64,000 bases of DNA from Temnopleurus reevesii (lineage: Eukaryota > Echinodermata > Echinoidea > Temnopleuroida > Temnopleuridae): assembly GCA_036244855.1 (NCBI GenBank), contig BQKZ01001081.1, forward strand, positions 1 to 64,000, read 5' to 3'. The notes under the pieces are model-generated. The model was not told the DNA's origin and searched no databases. It was given only the letters and a program-made list of their open reading frames with translations. Positions 24,831 to 35,882 of this stretch are shown here, piece by piece; within the stretch, counting starts at the first letter, position 1; each line of letters opens with the position of its first letter. The position numbers were made by a program, and so were the translations under genes.

Positions 24831-25890
24831 TTTACTGCATCACACCCTGACTGATCGATCTTGTGAGGTACCGACGCGACGTAGAAATCATCATGATGGG
24901 CTGCCCTGTCTTCGTAAGGCATTAGCGGTCTCACCTGTGCATTTACATCCATCTGACCACATATCCATTAATCCATAATGTAGTTTCCCAATAGTTCTTA
25001 ATGTTTCATGTATTTTTCCTGTAATGAAGAAGTGTTCAATTTCTGCTTTTCGATAGATATGACTTGCAAACTTCATCTCTCTCTTTGGCTGAGAAATAGA
25101 ATTGAAAATATTGACAAAATCTAAGAGCCACTTTCCGTAGTCTAAACTAATTTATTGTTATAACATCTCAGTAGTACAAGAAAATATACAATTCTCTCTA
25201 AAGATAGGTAGATGATTATCATATGTAAAACTTTTACATTAGGTATTTATTAGAAGTACGCTCAACATACCTTGTGCGTGTGATCACCTGGACTTGAAGA
25301 GCTGGGAAGAGGATGGACATTCAGCGGTGAACAGGTCCTTCAGGTATCGTCCCGACCCATCTTCGGACTCTCTGCATCTGTAACTCTGACCTTAAATGCT
25401 GCAAGTAATATTTTATCATCATAACAAGAGCCACTTATATAATACCGTTCGGTATGCCGTAATTTGCTGGAAATCAAGTACACTATGATACTTACACTTT
25501 ATACTTAGGTTATACACTTACACATCGGTGTTTCATGTATGTACAGTTGGACCCGTTGTGGGAGATTGCAGCGTCATCAATTTCTGTCACTATGGTTACG
25601 CAATTGATGTATTGCGGGATGTCCCGTTGCACGTAATCTGCTACAGGCCTTTATTCCCGTCATGGAAATCGGTGTGTGGAGACACTTTTATACGTCCTGG
25701 AAGTTCCTGAAACCCCCGATGCGTTATCCATCTACCTGTGCCTGAAAAGACTGTTGCTAGAACATAAGGGGAAGAACCGCACGATGATGCTACTTGCATC
25801 GGTAGATATAATTCTGTACACTTTATTCGCTGGTGGCCAAGTAAACTAACATAATACTTTGATCAAGATCATACCATTGAATTACACGTG

Positions 25891-25932
25891 CGTGTAACAG
25901 TCGTATTCCTTGCAGGAGATCACAGTATCTTG
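25891..25932 (-). pseudogene. Ghost of the 3' end of a SURF exon
   Basis: Minus strand encodes DTVISCKEYDC, against DTLISCKEYDC at the end of the gene A last exon. The GT of the donor is lost (reads TACACG) and nothing upstream encodes the rest of a module. A fragment left by the tandem duplication. Confidence 0.8.
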
Positions 25933-26265
25933 AAGAAATCGTTCTGACATTACTACTCTCTGAATCTGCATATCAAACCTAACATGCTGCAATAAAAATA
26001 ATATCAATATTGTAAGGGCCAAACGAATTATATCGTTCGGAATGATAACCAGTTCCTGAATTAGAGGTGGTCAAGTACAATATGATACTTACTCTCTACC
26101 CAGATGACTTACTTACGCATTTTGATCATGTTGGTACATGTACAATTTGCGCCGTTGGTTGTAGGAAACCACAGCATCGTAACATCTCTCTGTCAATATG
26201 AATGCACATGCGTTGCAACATATGTATGAAGGGAATTCCTGTTGCGAGTTGTCTCTACATATGCC

Positions 26266-26271
26266 TTTATT
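26266..26271 (-). terminator. Candidate poly(A) signal for gene A
   Basis: AATAAA on the minus strand about 190 nt past the in-frame stop that follows the unspliced last donor. It would let gene A end as a short secreted protein; weak evidence alone. Confidence 0.3.
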
Positions 26272-26477
26272 CCCGTCATAGAGGTCGGTATGGATACAGA
26301 TGTATAGGACCTGGGAATTCCTAACACGTCCGATGTGTTGTCTACCTAACTGTTCTGCAAAAGATAGTGTTAGAGTTTGGGGGAAACTAAATCACACAGT
26401 AATGCTACTTTCATCATAAAAGCTATCATTGGTCACCTATTTTGCTGGTGGCTAAGTATTTTATGTGATTTTGATAC

Positions 26478-26897
26478 CTTTACAGTCGTATTCTTTGCAG
26501 GATATCAAAGTATCGCCATCTCCTTCGGCTTCAAATTTGAAGTTTGGTCTGGCGTGCTCTCCTTTCTGGAACTCCAGACAGAACCAGCCGTAGTTATCGC
26601 AGCCCAGCTCACTGATGGGGAAGGGAACCTGAACGTCGTAGAATTCTAGAGGTCCCCCTTCTCGCAGCAACATAGCTTGGTTATAGGAGTCCAAGGTCTG
26701 GACGATTGTGTCCCGTCGTTGGCCAGTACCGTTCCCGTTCGTAGATGCGAAGGCGCTGAGTTTCCATAGGTCTTGCCCCTCTACGGCTGGACTATCTGGT
26801 GTGAAATGTACCTCTACGTCCAAAGATATGGGAGTCGGTTTACCAAACAATACCTCGTCCACCTCTAGTATCCAATCGAGCTCACTAGCTGTGGCAC
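26478..26897 (-). CDS. Gene A SURF module 4 (homologue of gene B module 5)
   Basis: 420 bp, identical length to B module 5. Starts GATASELDWILEV, has GQDLWKLSAFAS, GCDNYGWFCLEFQKGEHA and DTLISCKEYDC. Subtype I. Last recognisable gene A exon; read-through of its donor stops after five codons. Confidence 0.92.
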
Positions 26898-29800
26898 CTG
26901 TACACAAATTAAATACATTAAAGAATAGATAGACTGACGGTTATTAAACAATCAGGTTGATAAATATTTTTTCGGTGTACTGTTATAAAAACTGTTTTAA
27001 TTCTGCATCTCGATTAAAGTATAAAACAAAATATAAAACATTTTATTTCTTTTGGAAATCATGATACAGTCCGAAGACATCTCATCTTTGGAAAATTTGT
27101 TGTTGCAAAAGTTTTACCGTAAATTATTTATCTGACCCCCCAAAAACGAGGAAACAATTTTAGGAAGACGCAATGCGATTGTTTCACTATTTTTTTTCAA
27201 TCCTTTACTGATATTTGTCAAAGTACATTTAACACCATGTAACTATTTCCGTAAAATGAAGTCGAACAGCCTGATTCAATACTCCTTGTTAATGTTATTC
27301 AAATCAGAATCGGCTTGTTATTTTTGTGTTCGTACAGTACAATACACGGCTCTATTGCCCATGACCGACTTTATTTTTCGAAATAGTTTGTATCGTCTTA
27401 TTTTAAATGAAGTGTATCTAAGATCATTCATACAATCATACCTTGGCATCTTTCCGTCATGTCCACACATGTAGTCGTTACAGTTTCGTCGGGAAGAGAT
27501 TCGAAGGTGTAATCAAGACTGCTCCCTGGGTTCTTGTCCAAGTCGAAGCAGAGGTAAGAAGCCTCTTTACACCCAATATTCTCCATGTTGAAGTCAAAGC
27601 TTATGTCTTGAAATGGCAGATTCTCGCCTTCTTGAAGTGAAGTAGCGGCAGCGGTGGGATCCAGGACTTGTTGGACAAACCCAGCCTTGGGTCCAGAACC
27701 AAAAGGGTTCCTACTTCCGTAGACACCGACCATCCACAGATCTTCGCCCATGACGTTCGTCGACTCGTTGGTTGTGATGCCGGATAGGTCAACAGTCAGT
27801 GGGTTGTTCTTGTTTTCGATGAGTACCTGATCTCCGAGATCAACTTCAAACCCTGAGAAAATGGCCTCTGCAATATCGAAAAGATTTTTCTCATTATGAT
27901 ACAATTTAGTACTTCATTGCAATGAGTCTAAGAACGGATATATCAAAGCGTTGGATCTAAATTGTTTTGATAATGTCCTTGTGAGAAGCATGAGTCTCGA
28001 CCTATTCATATATTGTCAATCTTTTGAACAAATTGCCTTCAATATTTGGGTTTTGTACAATCAATATTCTAACTGCAACGCATCACGATGCATCCTATAT
28101 GGTGCAATATTGATTATATATCTTACTATTCTATATATATGCAAGATTAATTATAGAAACGAATAGAGATCGGTTGATTTGAGTCACATACGAAACCTAC
28201 ATAGTACAATGACCGGCCACGTTGACGAACTCACTTGATAAACACTCCTGCTCTTTACATTTGGTCAAGGTATTCGATTCTCTCGATGCATCTTGTGCAC
28301 CCTCCTTCCGAAAGAAGTAGTACGGATCGGGATCATCACCGCCTGTAAACTCCACACAAACATATCCGTAGCCATTGCAACCGATGGAGCCTATCTCAAA
28401 GAGAGTCTCCACGTCCGACAGCTGCAGGGGAACCCCCTCCTCCAACGTCATGCCCTGCTGAGCATCATCCAGGGTTTGCGACACGTAGCTGAAACGATCA
28501 TCGCTCGTTCCTTGTGCGTCCCTGCTCCCAAAGACACCCAACCGCCAGAGCCGCTTGCCCGCAAGTTGTGGGTTGTTTTCACGGAAGAAGACGGTCGTGT
28601 TGAGGCCGACCAATGTCTCCTGACCGGGGATGACGGCCCCTTGTGGTGTCAGGCTCCAAGCAATGTCTCGGGCGACGATTCCTAGATTGAGATGGATGTA
28701 AACATAAGTGATGTGTAACCTTAGGTTACGGAAATTTGGAGATTGGTATTTTCCTTATGCGCCTTGATTACAAATTAACTAAAAATAAATTTATTTTCTG
28801 GATTCTTCTACCTTAGTTTAGAACTTTCAGCTTTCTTACCTTCCATTTTGATTACTACATTAATAACCAGATATCTATGAATGATAATGCAATTAAACTT
28901 CCTTTTATGCGGACTTGGGCTATCCCAGACATGAGACTATTGCTCGTTGAACTTCCAGCATCTCTTTAGGACACATTATAAGAATTCCTCTGTTAGAGCC
29001 CTACCAAAAGGATATAACAAAATGAATTCATTGTTTTATATCAGGCTTACAAAATCCGGATTGATGACCAACAGAACACCACTTGAATCAAACTGCTGAT
29101 AGTTTTATTTAAAAAAAAAAAGAAACTGTTACCTTGACATTCTGGAGCTTCCGTACAACCGGTAAGGGCGGTCTCGTCTGGAAAGCCAGAGAAATCAAAC
29201 GGCAGGTTGCCCATGGTGAGGGGCGTATTGCCCTTGTCAATCTGTGTACAGATGTACTTCATATCATCACACTCTGCCGTGGGGTCGTTGAAAGTATATT
29301 CGACAGGCGAAAACTTGAAACCTTGTTTCTTCGTGTAGGTCTGTGCACTTTGGGCATCGTCCAGCGTACTGCTTTGGTAACCAAACCTGTTTGAAGAAGA
29401 TTAAAAAAAATAGAAAGTGATGTTGTTGGTATCTTTATGCTATTTTAATCTTTAGGTTGAACCCAGGTATTGTTGTAAACATAGGATTTATTTCCTGGTT
29501 TTCTTGGGTGTATCGATCCTTACCAGATTTATGTGTGTCTTTGTCGTTTCATTAAGATTTGTCTCATAAAATTTTTATTTTTGAAACTGAATTTATGTCA
29601 GGCTGATTAAAACTCAGGTTACCACTATCGATTGATTTATCTATCTACCATTTGATATATGTGATAGTGTGGGTTTAACTGAAAAGTTGGGAAATAATCG
29701 TAATTTGATTGTTCAACATTTCTACCTAAATATAGTGGAAAGACTATAAAATCCTGCAATGGGGCTCCAGGGCCAGACATCCGTCATATCTCGAGCCCTC

Positions 29801-32455
29801 CCGGAATTTGAAAATCAATCATCACCCCCCCCCCCCCCCNNNNNNNNNNNNNNNNNNNNNNNNNNNNNNNNNNNNNNNNNNNNNNNNNNNNNNNNNNNNN
29901 NNNNNNNNNNNNNNNNNNNNNNNNNNNNNNNNNNNNNNNNNNNNNNNNNNNNNNNNNNNNNNNNNNNNNNNNNNNNNNNNNNNNNNNNNNNNNNNNNNNN
30001 NNNNNNNNNNNNNNNNNNNNNNNNNNNNNNNNNNNNNNNNNNNNNNNNNNNNNNNNNNNNNNNNNNNNNNNNNNNNNNNNNNNNNNNNNNNNNNNNNNNN
30101 NNNNNNNNNNNNNNNNNNNNNNNNNNNNNNNNNNNNNNNNNNNNNNNNNNNNNNNNNNNNNNNNNNNNNNNNNNNNNNNNNNNNNNNNNNNNNNNNNNNN
30201 NNNNNNNNTCCATCTACTTACCTTGCTCCTCTACCATCTTGGTTTGGTGAGACCCAAGCACTGAGGGTCCAGAGACCCTCGCCGGAGACACCTGTCGTAT
30301 CCCTGCTCTCCTGAAACTTGATCGGCACATCAAGCGTAAGTCGATTCTCCCCACCCTCAGAAATGGTACCTTCACTCGTGATGCTCGGGAGGACGTCTCG
30401 CACCCTAACCTCTGGAATGAAATGATATTTGTCATTTGCACAGAAGTATTGATATTGAATGATTTTTAAATGGATACACGTAATGCAATTACAATTATTG
30501 ACAGACTGTAACATATACTTGATAGGTGAGAGCTCCTGCGTTCTTCTTCAGATTGAGAGGGATTTTCTCTTCCCTGGAAATACATCCACTTCATTCACAG
30601 AAGTATGCAAATGTTTTGTCACACTATTATGATGATCCTTCCATGTTGGAAGGAAAATTATTGCCAGGGTAAGATAAATTCTGCTCATGTTATGCTTGTT
30701 TGGACGAATTAGCAATTCATGAGTTTTCTTCCAAATCTCAGAGCAATGTACGTGCGACGGTGTAATGACACCCAATCAGGTAAGTATCCAAGGGGCGGGC
30801 TCCCTGTACAATTTTTTTTAATGGGAAAATAAAGGGAAAAGGGAATTTGTTGAGAACCTTTTTAATTTCATTAGTTGGGGTGCTTGTCCTCTCGCCGGCT
30901 GGATCTTCTAAAAAATGTTTATGTACATTTATACATATAGGTTTTGCAGCCATCTTTGTTGTACATGAACATTCCTTCCTCTTTTTCCCCCTGTTTGAAT
31001 ATTCAATTTTGCTTTGTCGCTTTGTCTTTCTACTTTTCTAACTGCGGTCTCTAAAAGTTTCTTTAGTACATTTTCAACTCACTGAAAGGGCAGTAGAAGC
31101 AGCATTCCCCAGGCGGTTTGATGGGTTCGCGGCAGAACGCCGGCTGGCAGCTTTCGATCACACAGGTGGTGGTGGCGTTGTCACAGCTACAGATCGTACA
31201 CTCATCAATCTTCCACGAGTCTCCGTGCATGTACGGCGTGTTACGGTGGACGCACGGCATGTTTGGGTCACCGGAGCTGAAACTGACGGAAAACGAGGGT
31301 TCACCTTCAGGCGTCATATCCATGCTCATGTCGCTGCCCATGCCCATGTCTGTGAGAATATTACGATTGATTACAAAAACATATCAAGGAAATCATTTTA
31401 AGGACTACGTATATGATGGATGATGAAAATGATCATTATGACGACCGGAGGTTTTCCCGTCCAGTCTTGTCAAAGTTTCATCAAATTAAACATACATTTC
31501 CTTTGGAAGAGTTTTGAATTACCCACGTTTACACATTAAACGTAATAAAACTTAATCATTTTAATAGGCCTCTGTCTTCCTATTCACATACATGTATATG
31601 AAAATGGCATTCAAGTTATCTTCAAATCAAATGACCTCTTTGGTTTGCTAAACATCAAATACTCATCTAAATAGACTCTTTAGCATATAAAGCTCTAAAC
31701 AAAACTAAATCGAATGATGAATAATGATAAAGGAGCCACCTAAGCCAAACATTTATTAGAATGCAACGCTAATGAAATTTGAAGGAAACTCTATGATAAT
31801 ATTGGTCACCATTGTCATTGCCACAATGATATAAGCACTTTAATCTGGCACAGCTAATAGTTATACGTACTGTAGCTAGGCTTGAAGTTGCTTTTTCTTC
31901 TAGTTTGTAAACCATTGTATCATTCCAACAAAATTGTATTGTTATTCCTTTGCTCACTAGGAGGTAGTACATGTCCTGGTATTCGAAATATCATTTGATT
32001 AAAATAAATATGTGTAAAGAAATAGCCATTTAGCTTTTCAGGGTAAGAAAGGCCTGACGCGCTCTTTCGTAGTTTAGTCTATCGTGATAATTGTGAACAA
32101 GTATTAAATTTTTCAATTTATTCATTAATTCTTATTAATTGATTCAAAACATAACAATCACATGAATATAAGCAAATGATAACATTATTAAATGTAAAGG
32201 TTTTTACAAAATAAAAAATTAAAACGTTGGCATAAGGAGAATAAAAGAGGATAATTTGTAGATATGATACATGTACATGCAAAGATTATGTAAAAAGATA
32301 AAAAATAAGAGTGTGAACGTTTTGGGAGTAAAAAGAAGAAACATTGCGTTGTTACCTGGATGTTGAGCGCAACAAAATGGAGCAGAAATTGCGAAGAGGG
32401 TAACGATTACAATATTTGTGAATTTCCTCCGACCACAGCCGAAGATGATATCCAT
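26478..32455 (-). CDS. Gene A: secreted VWC plus four-SURF-module protein (collagen N-propeptide-like)
   Basis: Predicted secreted matrix protein. Exons in transcript order: signal peptide 32356-32455 (100 bp), VWC 31083-31349 (267), SURF1 split over 30222-30411 (190) and 29133-29386 (254), SURF2 28235-28681 (447), then homologues of gene B modules 4 and 5 at 27442-27867 (426) and 26478-26897 (420). The frame is continuous, 2104 bases, and ends on a phase-1 donor (AAAG/GTATC). No further exon appears before gene B starts at 21972. If the last donor is not used, the frame adds GIKIT and stops at 26461-26463 (706 residues), with an AATAAA at 26266-26271 behind it. Five of these exons match gene B exons in length exactly. 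The module order is that of the published 2-alpha N-propeptide. A complete short protein, a truncated duplicate, or an alternative 5' cassette for gene B all remain possible. Confidence 0.8.
27242..27388. mobile_element. Short inverted-repeat element, family 2, copy 3
   Basis: ACTATTTCCGTAAAATGAAG and an inverse terminus near 27388, sharing the internal TTGTTAATGTTATTCAAATC block with copy 1. Ends 54 bp from the donor of gene A module 3. Confidence 0.7.
27442..27867 (-). CDS. Gene A SURF module 3 (homologue of gene B module 4)
   Basis: 426 bp, identical length to B module 4. NKNNPLTVDLSGIT, a GEDLW core, GCKEASYLCFDLDKNPGS and TTCVDMTERCQ. Subtype II. Confidence 0.92.
28235..28681 (-). CDS. 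Gene A SURF module 2
   Basis: 447 bp, phase 1-1. Starts GIVARDIAWSLTPQG, has the LWRLGVFGSRD core, GCNGYGYVCVEFTGGDDP and TKCKEQECLSS. Subtype I. It resembles gene B modules 2 and 3 about equally (GIVA start as in 2, VIPGQET as in 3). Confidence 0.92.
29133..29386 (-). CDS. Gene A SURF module 1, second half
   Basis: 254 bp, phase 2 in, phase 1 out, the same length as in gene B. Begins FGYQSSTLDDAQSAQTYTKK and contains AECDDMKYICTQIDKGNTP and GCTEAPECQ, the four SURF cysteines. Subtype II. Confidence 0.9.
29840..30208. other. Assembly gap, 369 N
   Basis: Lies in the intron between the two halves of gene A SURF module 1, directly after a poly-C run (29824-29839). Flanking exons join in frame, so no coding sequence need be missing. 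Confidence 0.97.
30222..30411 (-). CDS. Gene A SURF module 1, first half
   Basis: 190 bp, phase 1 in, phase 2 out. Encodes VRVRDVLPSITSEGTISEGG through LTLDVPIKFQESRDTTG to GLWTLSAWVSPNQDGRGAR. Donor GTAAGTAG. The second half lies across the 369-N gap. Confidence 0.88.
31083..31349 (-). CDS. Gene A exon 2: Met-rich linker and VWC domain
   Basis: 267 bp, phase 1-1. A short linker DMGMGSDMSMDM with five Met leads to a von Willebrand factor type C domain starting at PCVHRNTPYMHGDSW. Ten Cys fit the VWC pattern (C, DEC, TIC, SC, TTC, ESC, AFC, ECC, FYC). NAT is a possible N-glycosylation site. VWC domains occur at the N-terminus of many fibrillar procollagens. Confidence 0.92.
32356..32455 (-). 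CDS. Gene A exon 1: signal peptide
   Basis: ATG at 32453-32455, then DIIFGCGRRKFTNIVIV, then TLFAISAPFCCAQHPG: basic n-region, hydrophobic core and a likely cleavage after CCA. The donor is GTAACA in phase 1. The start was chosen because it gives a compact signal peptide and is conserved in the diverged copy. Confidence 0.8.
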
Positions 32456-32593
32456 GTTTACAGGAGTGGTATATCTATGAAATAAGTGACCCGTCTATGA
32501 AAATGTGCCTTTGTCCAGAATAAATAGTATATTCCAGAAGTTCATCGTCAGGTAGCTTTTCTAGGTAGGTGTGACAAAATTGTTGTTTGATCC

Positions 32594-32600
32594 GTCTTTA
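32594..32600 (-). promoter_or_regulatory. TATA-like element upstream of gene A exon 1
   Basis: TATAAAG on the minus strand about 140 nt upstream of the ATG. The same element stands at the same distance from the diverged copy (34158-34164) and from the third copy (35620-35626). It is conserved although flanking bases differ, which is why I list it; function is inferred. Confidence 0.35.
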
Positions 32601-32791
32601 TATTTTCTTTTTTTTCCTTTTACTTAGCAGTGTAGCAGTATATCAACACGCATGCGCAGTACAGAACTTGACGATTTAGTGACACACGTAACGTAAAATT
32701 TGATTTCTGTTCTTTTCTTGTTTTCTTTGTTTCTTTGTTACTTTTTTGTTATTGTTTTCTCACTCTATTTCAATTCCTATCACTCCCTCTC

Positions 32792-32828
<37 letters not shown>

Positions 32829-33915
32829 NAAAGAATAAATTCTGAAATTTTCATTCAATTCTGTGCATGAGAAGTTGTCCTTTATCAAGAAAAAAAATAT
32901 TGAATTAACGTCGGGGGACACGACGCTGAAATATTTTGCACATTTTAGGCTATAACTTTTCCAAAACTTGTTCATTTTTCGCACAATCTTTTGTCCAGCA
33001 TGTTCATGATATCATGCTTCATTTTATATAGATTTGAAGACAAAATTTGGAAATAAAAATATTCGCTTTTACCAAAACTGTACATGGGCTTTAACAAACA
33101 CAATTATAATCATCTAAATATGACGTGATTTGAACTACCTCTCATATCAATACATAAAAGTATTAAAACCGCGTTTCGGTTGGCTTCAAGTTGAATGACC
33201 TCTTTACATTGCTAATCGTTGAGTAATCTAAATTGACACTTTGGTAAATATATAAAGGAATAATGCAGGATTGAATTGAACGATGAATAATGGTGACGGA
33301 ACCACGAAAGTCAAGCGTTTATTAAAATGTAACTCTAAAGAAATCGGATGGGGGAACCTACAATGAAAGCAGTTACCATTACAGTGTCATAATGATAAGC
33401 ACTTTAATCTGGTGCATTTAATAGTTAAAGGTAAAGTATTTAAGCAAGGCCTCTTCTTTTCTTCTACTTTGTAGACCATGGCAAACCACCACTCCCGCAA
33501 AAGCTCATAAAGAAGTATAATCTGTTCTCGAATTAGATGTATAACTTGATTCAAATAAATCTGAAATGTAATTAAAAATTTAATCCTAATTTAGCCATCT
33601 AGCTTTTTAGGGTAAGAAAGGCCTGATGCGCTTTCTCTTAGTTTAGTCTATCATGAAAATTTTTCTTCAATTATATTTTTCAGTCTATTCATTAATTCTG
33701 TTTCCTTCCTGTTTTTAAAACGAAACATTCATATGAATATGACCGTATAGGCAATGTATAAAAAAATAACAGGATTTTTTAAAATAGAAAATAAAAGTCG
33801 TTGGCATAAGGGGAATAAAGGAGGATAACTTGTAGATAGGATACATGTATGGAAAAGATGCAAAGCGATACTGTGAACATATAGGGAGTAAAATGAAGAA
33901 ACATTGCGTAGTTAC

Positions 33916-34015
33916 CTGGATGTTGAGCGCTACAAAATGAAGCAGAAATTGCCAAGATGGCAATGATTACAATATTTGAGAATTTCCTCCGACCACAGCC
34001 GAAGATGATATCCAT
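33916..34015 (-). CDS. Diverged second copy of the gene A signal-peptide exon
   Basis: Encodes MDIIFGCGRRKFSNIVII, then AILAISASFCSAQHPG, and has the same GTAACT-type donor and phase 1 as the first copy. About seven of 33 residues differ from the copy at 32356-32455, mostly conservative changes in the hydrophobic core, so the signal-peptide function looks preserved. It could be a true tandem alternative first exon or a divergent haplotype inserted between two single-N joins. Confidence 0.55.
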
Positions 34016-34291
34016 GTTTACAGGAGTGGTATATCTATGAAATAAGTGACCCGTCTATGAAAATTTGCCTTTGTCCAGAATAGATGGTATATTCCACAGG
34101 ATCATCGTCAGGTAGTTTTTCTAGGTAGGTGTGACAGAATTTTTTGTTTGATCCATCTTTATATATTTTTTCTTTTACTTTTAATCGTAGTGTATCAACA
34201 CGCATGCGTACTACAGAATTTAACGACTCGGTGACACACGTAACGTAAAATTTGATTTCTGTTCTTTTCTTGTTGTCTTTGTTTCTTTGTN

Positions 34292-34375
34292 GGTCACCGG
34301 AGCTGAAACTGACGGAAAACGAGGGTTCACCTTCAGGCGTCATATCCATGCTCATGTCGCTGCCCATGCCCATGT
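34292..34375 (-). pseudogene. Truncated copy of the gene A VWC exon
   Basis: Repeats the first 84 bp of the exon at 31083-31349, ending at the N at 34291 before any cysteine of the VWC domain. It is the left edge of the duplicated block. Confidence 0.85.
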
Positions 34376-35381
34376 CTGTGAGAATATTACGATTGATTAC
34401 AAAAACATATCAAGGAAATCATTTTAAGGACTACGTATATGATGGATGATGAAAATGATCATTATGACGACCGGAGGTTTTCCCGTCCAGTCTTGTCAAA
34501 GTTTCATCAAATTAAACATACATTTCCTTTGGAAGAGTTTTGAATTACCCACGTTTACACATTAAACGTAATAAAACTTAATCATTTTAATAGGCCTCTG
34601 TCTTCCTATTCACATACATGTATATGAAAATGGCATTCAAGTTATCTTCAAATCAAATGACCTCTTTGGTTTGCTAAACATCAAATACTCATCTAAATAG
34701 ACTCTTTAGCATATAAAGCTCTAAACAAAACTAAATCGAATGATGAATAATGATAAAGGAGCCACCTAAGCCAAACATTTATTAGAATGCAACGCTAATG
34801 AAATTTGAAGGAAACTCTATGATAATATTGGTCACCATTGTCATTGCCACAATGATATAAGCACTTTAATCTGGCACAGCTAATAGTTATACGTACTGTA
34901 GCTAGGCTTGAAGTTGCTTTTTCTTCTAGTTTGTAAACCATTGTATCATTCCAACAAAATTGTATTGTTATTCCTTTGCTCACTAGGAGGTAGTACATGT
35001 CCTGGTATTCGAAATATCATTTGATTAAAATAAATATGTGTAAAGAAATAGCCATTTAGCTTTTCAGGGTAAGAAAGGCCTGACGCGCTCTTTCGTAGTT
35101 TAGTCTATCGTGATAATTGTGAACAAGTATTAAATTTTTCAATTTATTCATTAATTCTTATTAATTGATTCAAAACATAACAATCACATGAATATAAGCA
35201 AATGATAACATTATTAAATGTAAAGGTTTTTACAAAATAAAAAATTAAAACGTTGGCATAAGGAGAATAAAAGAGGATAATTTGTAGATATGATACATGT
35301 ACATGCAAAGATTATGTAAAAAGATAAAAAATAAGAGTGTGAACGTTTTGGGAGTAAAAAGAAGAAACATTGCGTTGTTAC

Positions 35382-35481
35382 CTGGATGTTGAGCGCAACA
35401 AAATGGAGCAGAAATTGCGAAGAGGGTAACGATTACAATATTTGTGAATTTCCTCCGACCACAGCCGAAGATGATATCCAT
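35382..35481 (-). CDS. Gene A signal-peptide exon, third copy (in the duplicated block)
   Basis: Same sequence as 32356-32455, lying exactly 3026 bp away inside a 1.5-kb block that I read as identical. Probably an assembly duplicate rather than a separate exon. If real, it would be a third alternative start. Confidence 0.4.
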
Positions 35482-35819
35482 GTTTACAGGAGTGGTATAT
35501 CTATGAAATAAGTGACCCGTCTATGAAAATGTGCCTTTGTCCAGAATAAATAGTATATTCCAGAAGTTCATCGTCAGGTAGCTTTTCTAGGTAGGTGTGA
35601 CAAAATTGTTGTTTGATCCGTCTTTATATTTTCTTTTTTTTCCTTTTACTTAGCAGTGTAGCAGTATATCAACACGCATGCGCAGTACAGAACTTGACGA
35701 TTTAGTGACACACGTAACGTAAAATTTGATTTCTGTTCTTTTCTTGTTTTCTTTGTTTCTTTGTTACTTTTTTGTTATTGTTTTCTCACTCTATTTCAAT
35801 TCCTATCACTCCCTCCCCT

Positions 35820-35882
<63 letters not shown>

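Larger units (their letters stand above)
21973..26460. other. Gene A to gene B interval without supported genes
   Basis: Would contain the gene B promoter (not located) and the gene A 3' end. Holds a nested inverted-repeat element, a palindrome, a degenerate family 1 MITE and a tandem duplication; no exon found apart from a ghost SURF fragment. Confidence 0.6.
25390..26525. repeat. Diverged tandem duplication, about 590-bp period, covering the end of gene A
   Basis: The segment 25390-25935 matches 25985-26525: shared blocks include the start of a GTACA-TTG run, GCCTTTATTCCCGTCAT, TTTGCTGGTGG-like sequence, and the 3' end of a SURF exon. Offsets of matching landmarks are 585-599 bp. Confidence 0.8.
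31266..32828. repeat. Segment duplicated at 34292-35854
   Basis: About 1.5 kb that I read as identical at a constant 3026-bp offset, ending in a CT microsatellite next to the N at 32829. Confidence 0.85.
34292..35854. repeat. Second copy of the 31266-32828 segment
   Basis: Begins immediately after the N at 34291. The two copies diverge only in the CT array at the right end (35824-35879 here). Confidence 0.85.

Noticed and set aside
29759..30314. Long open frames of about 130-168 codons across the N block
   Set aside because: Created by translating Ns; only a few real codons at each end.
10259..32455. Genes A and B as one gene
   Set aside because: Each has its own signal peptide and VWC exon, so two transcription units are simpler. 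Joint transcripts remain possible and are listed as a finding.
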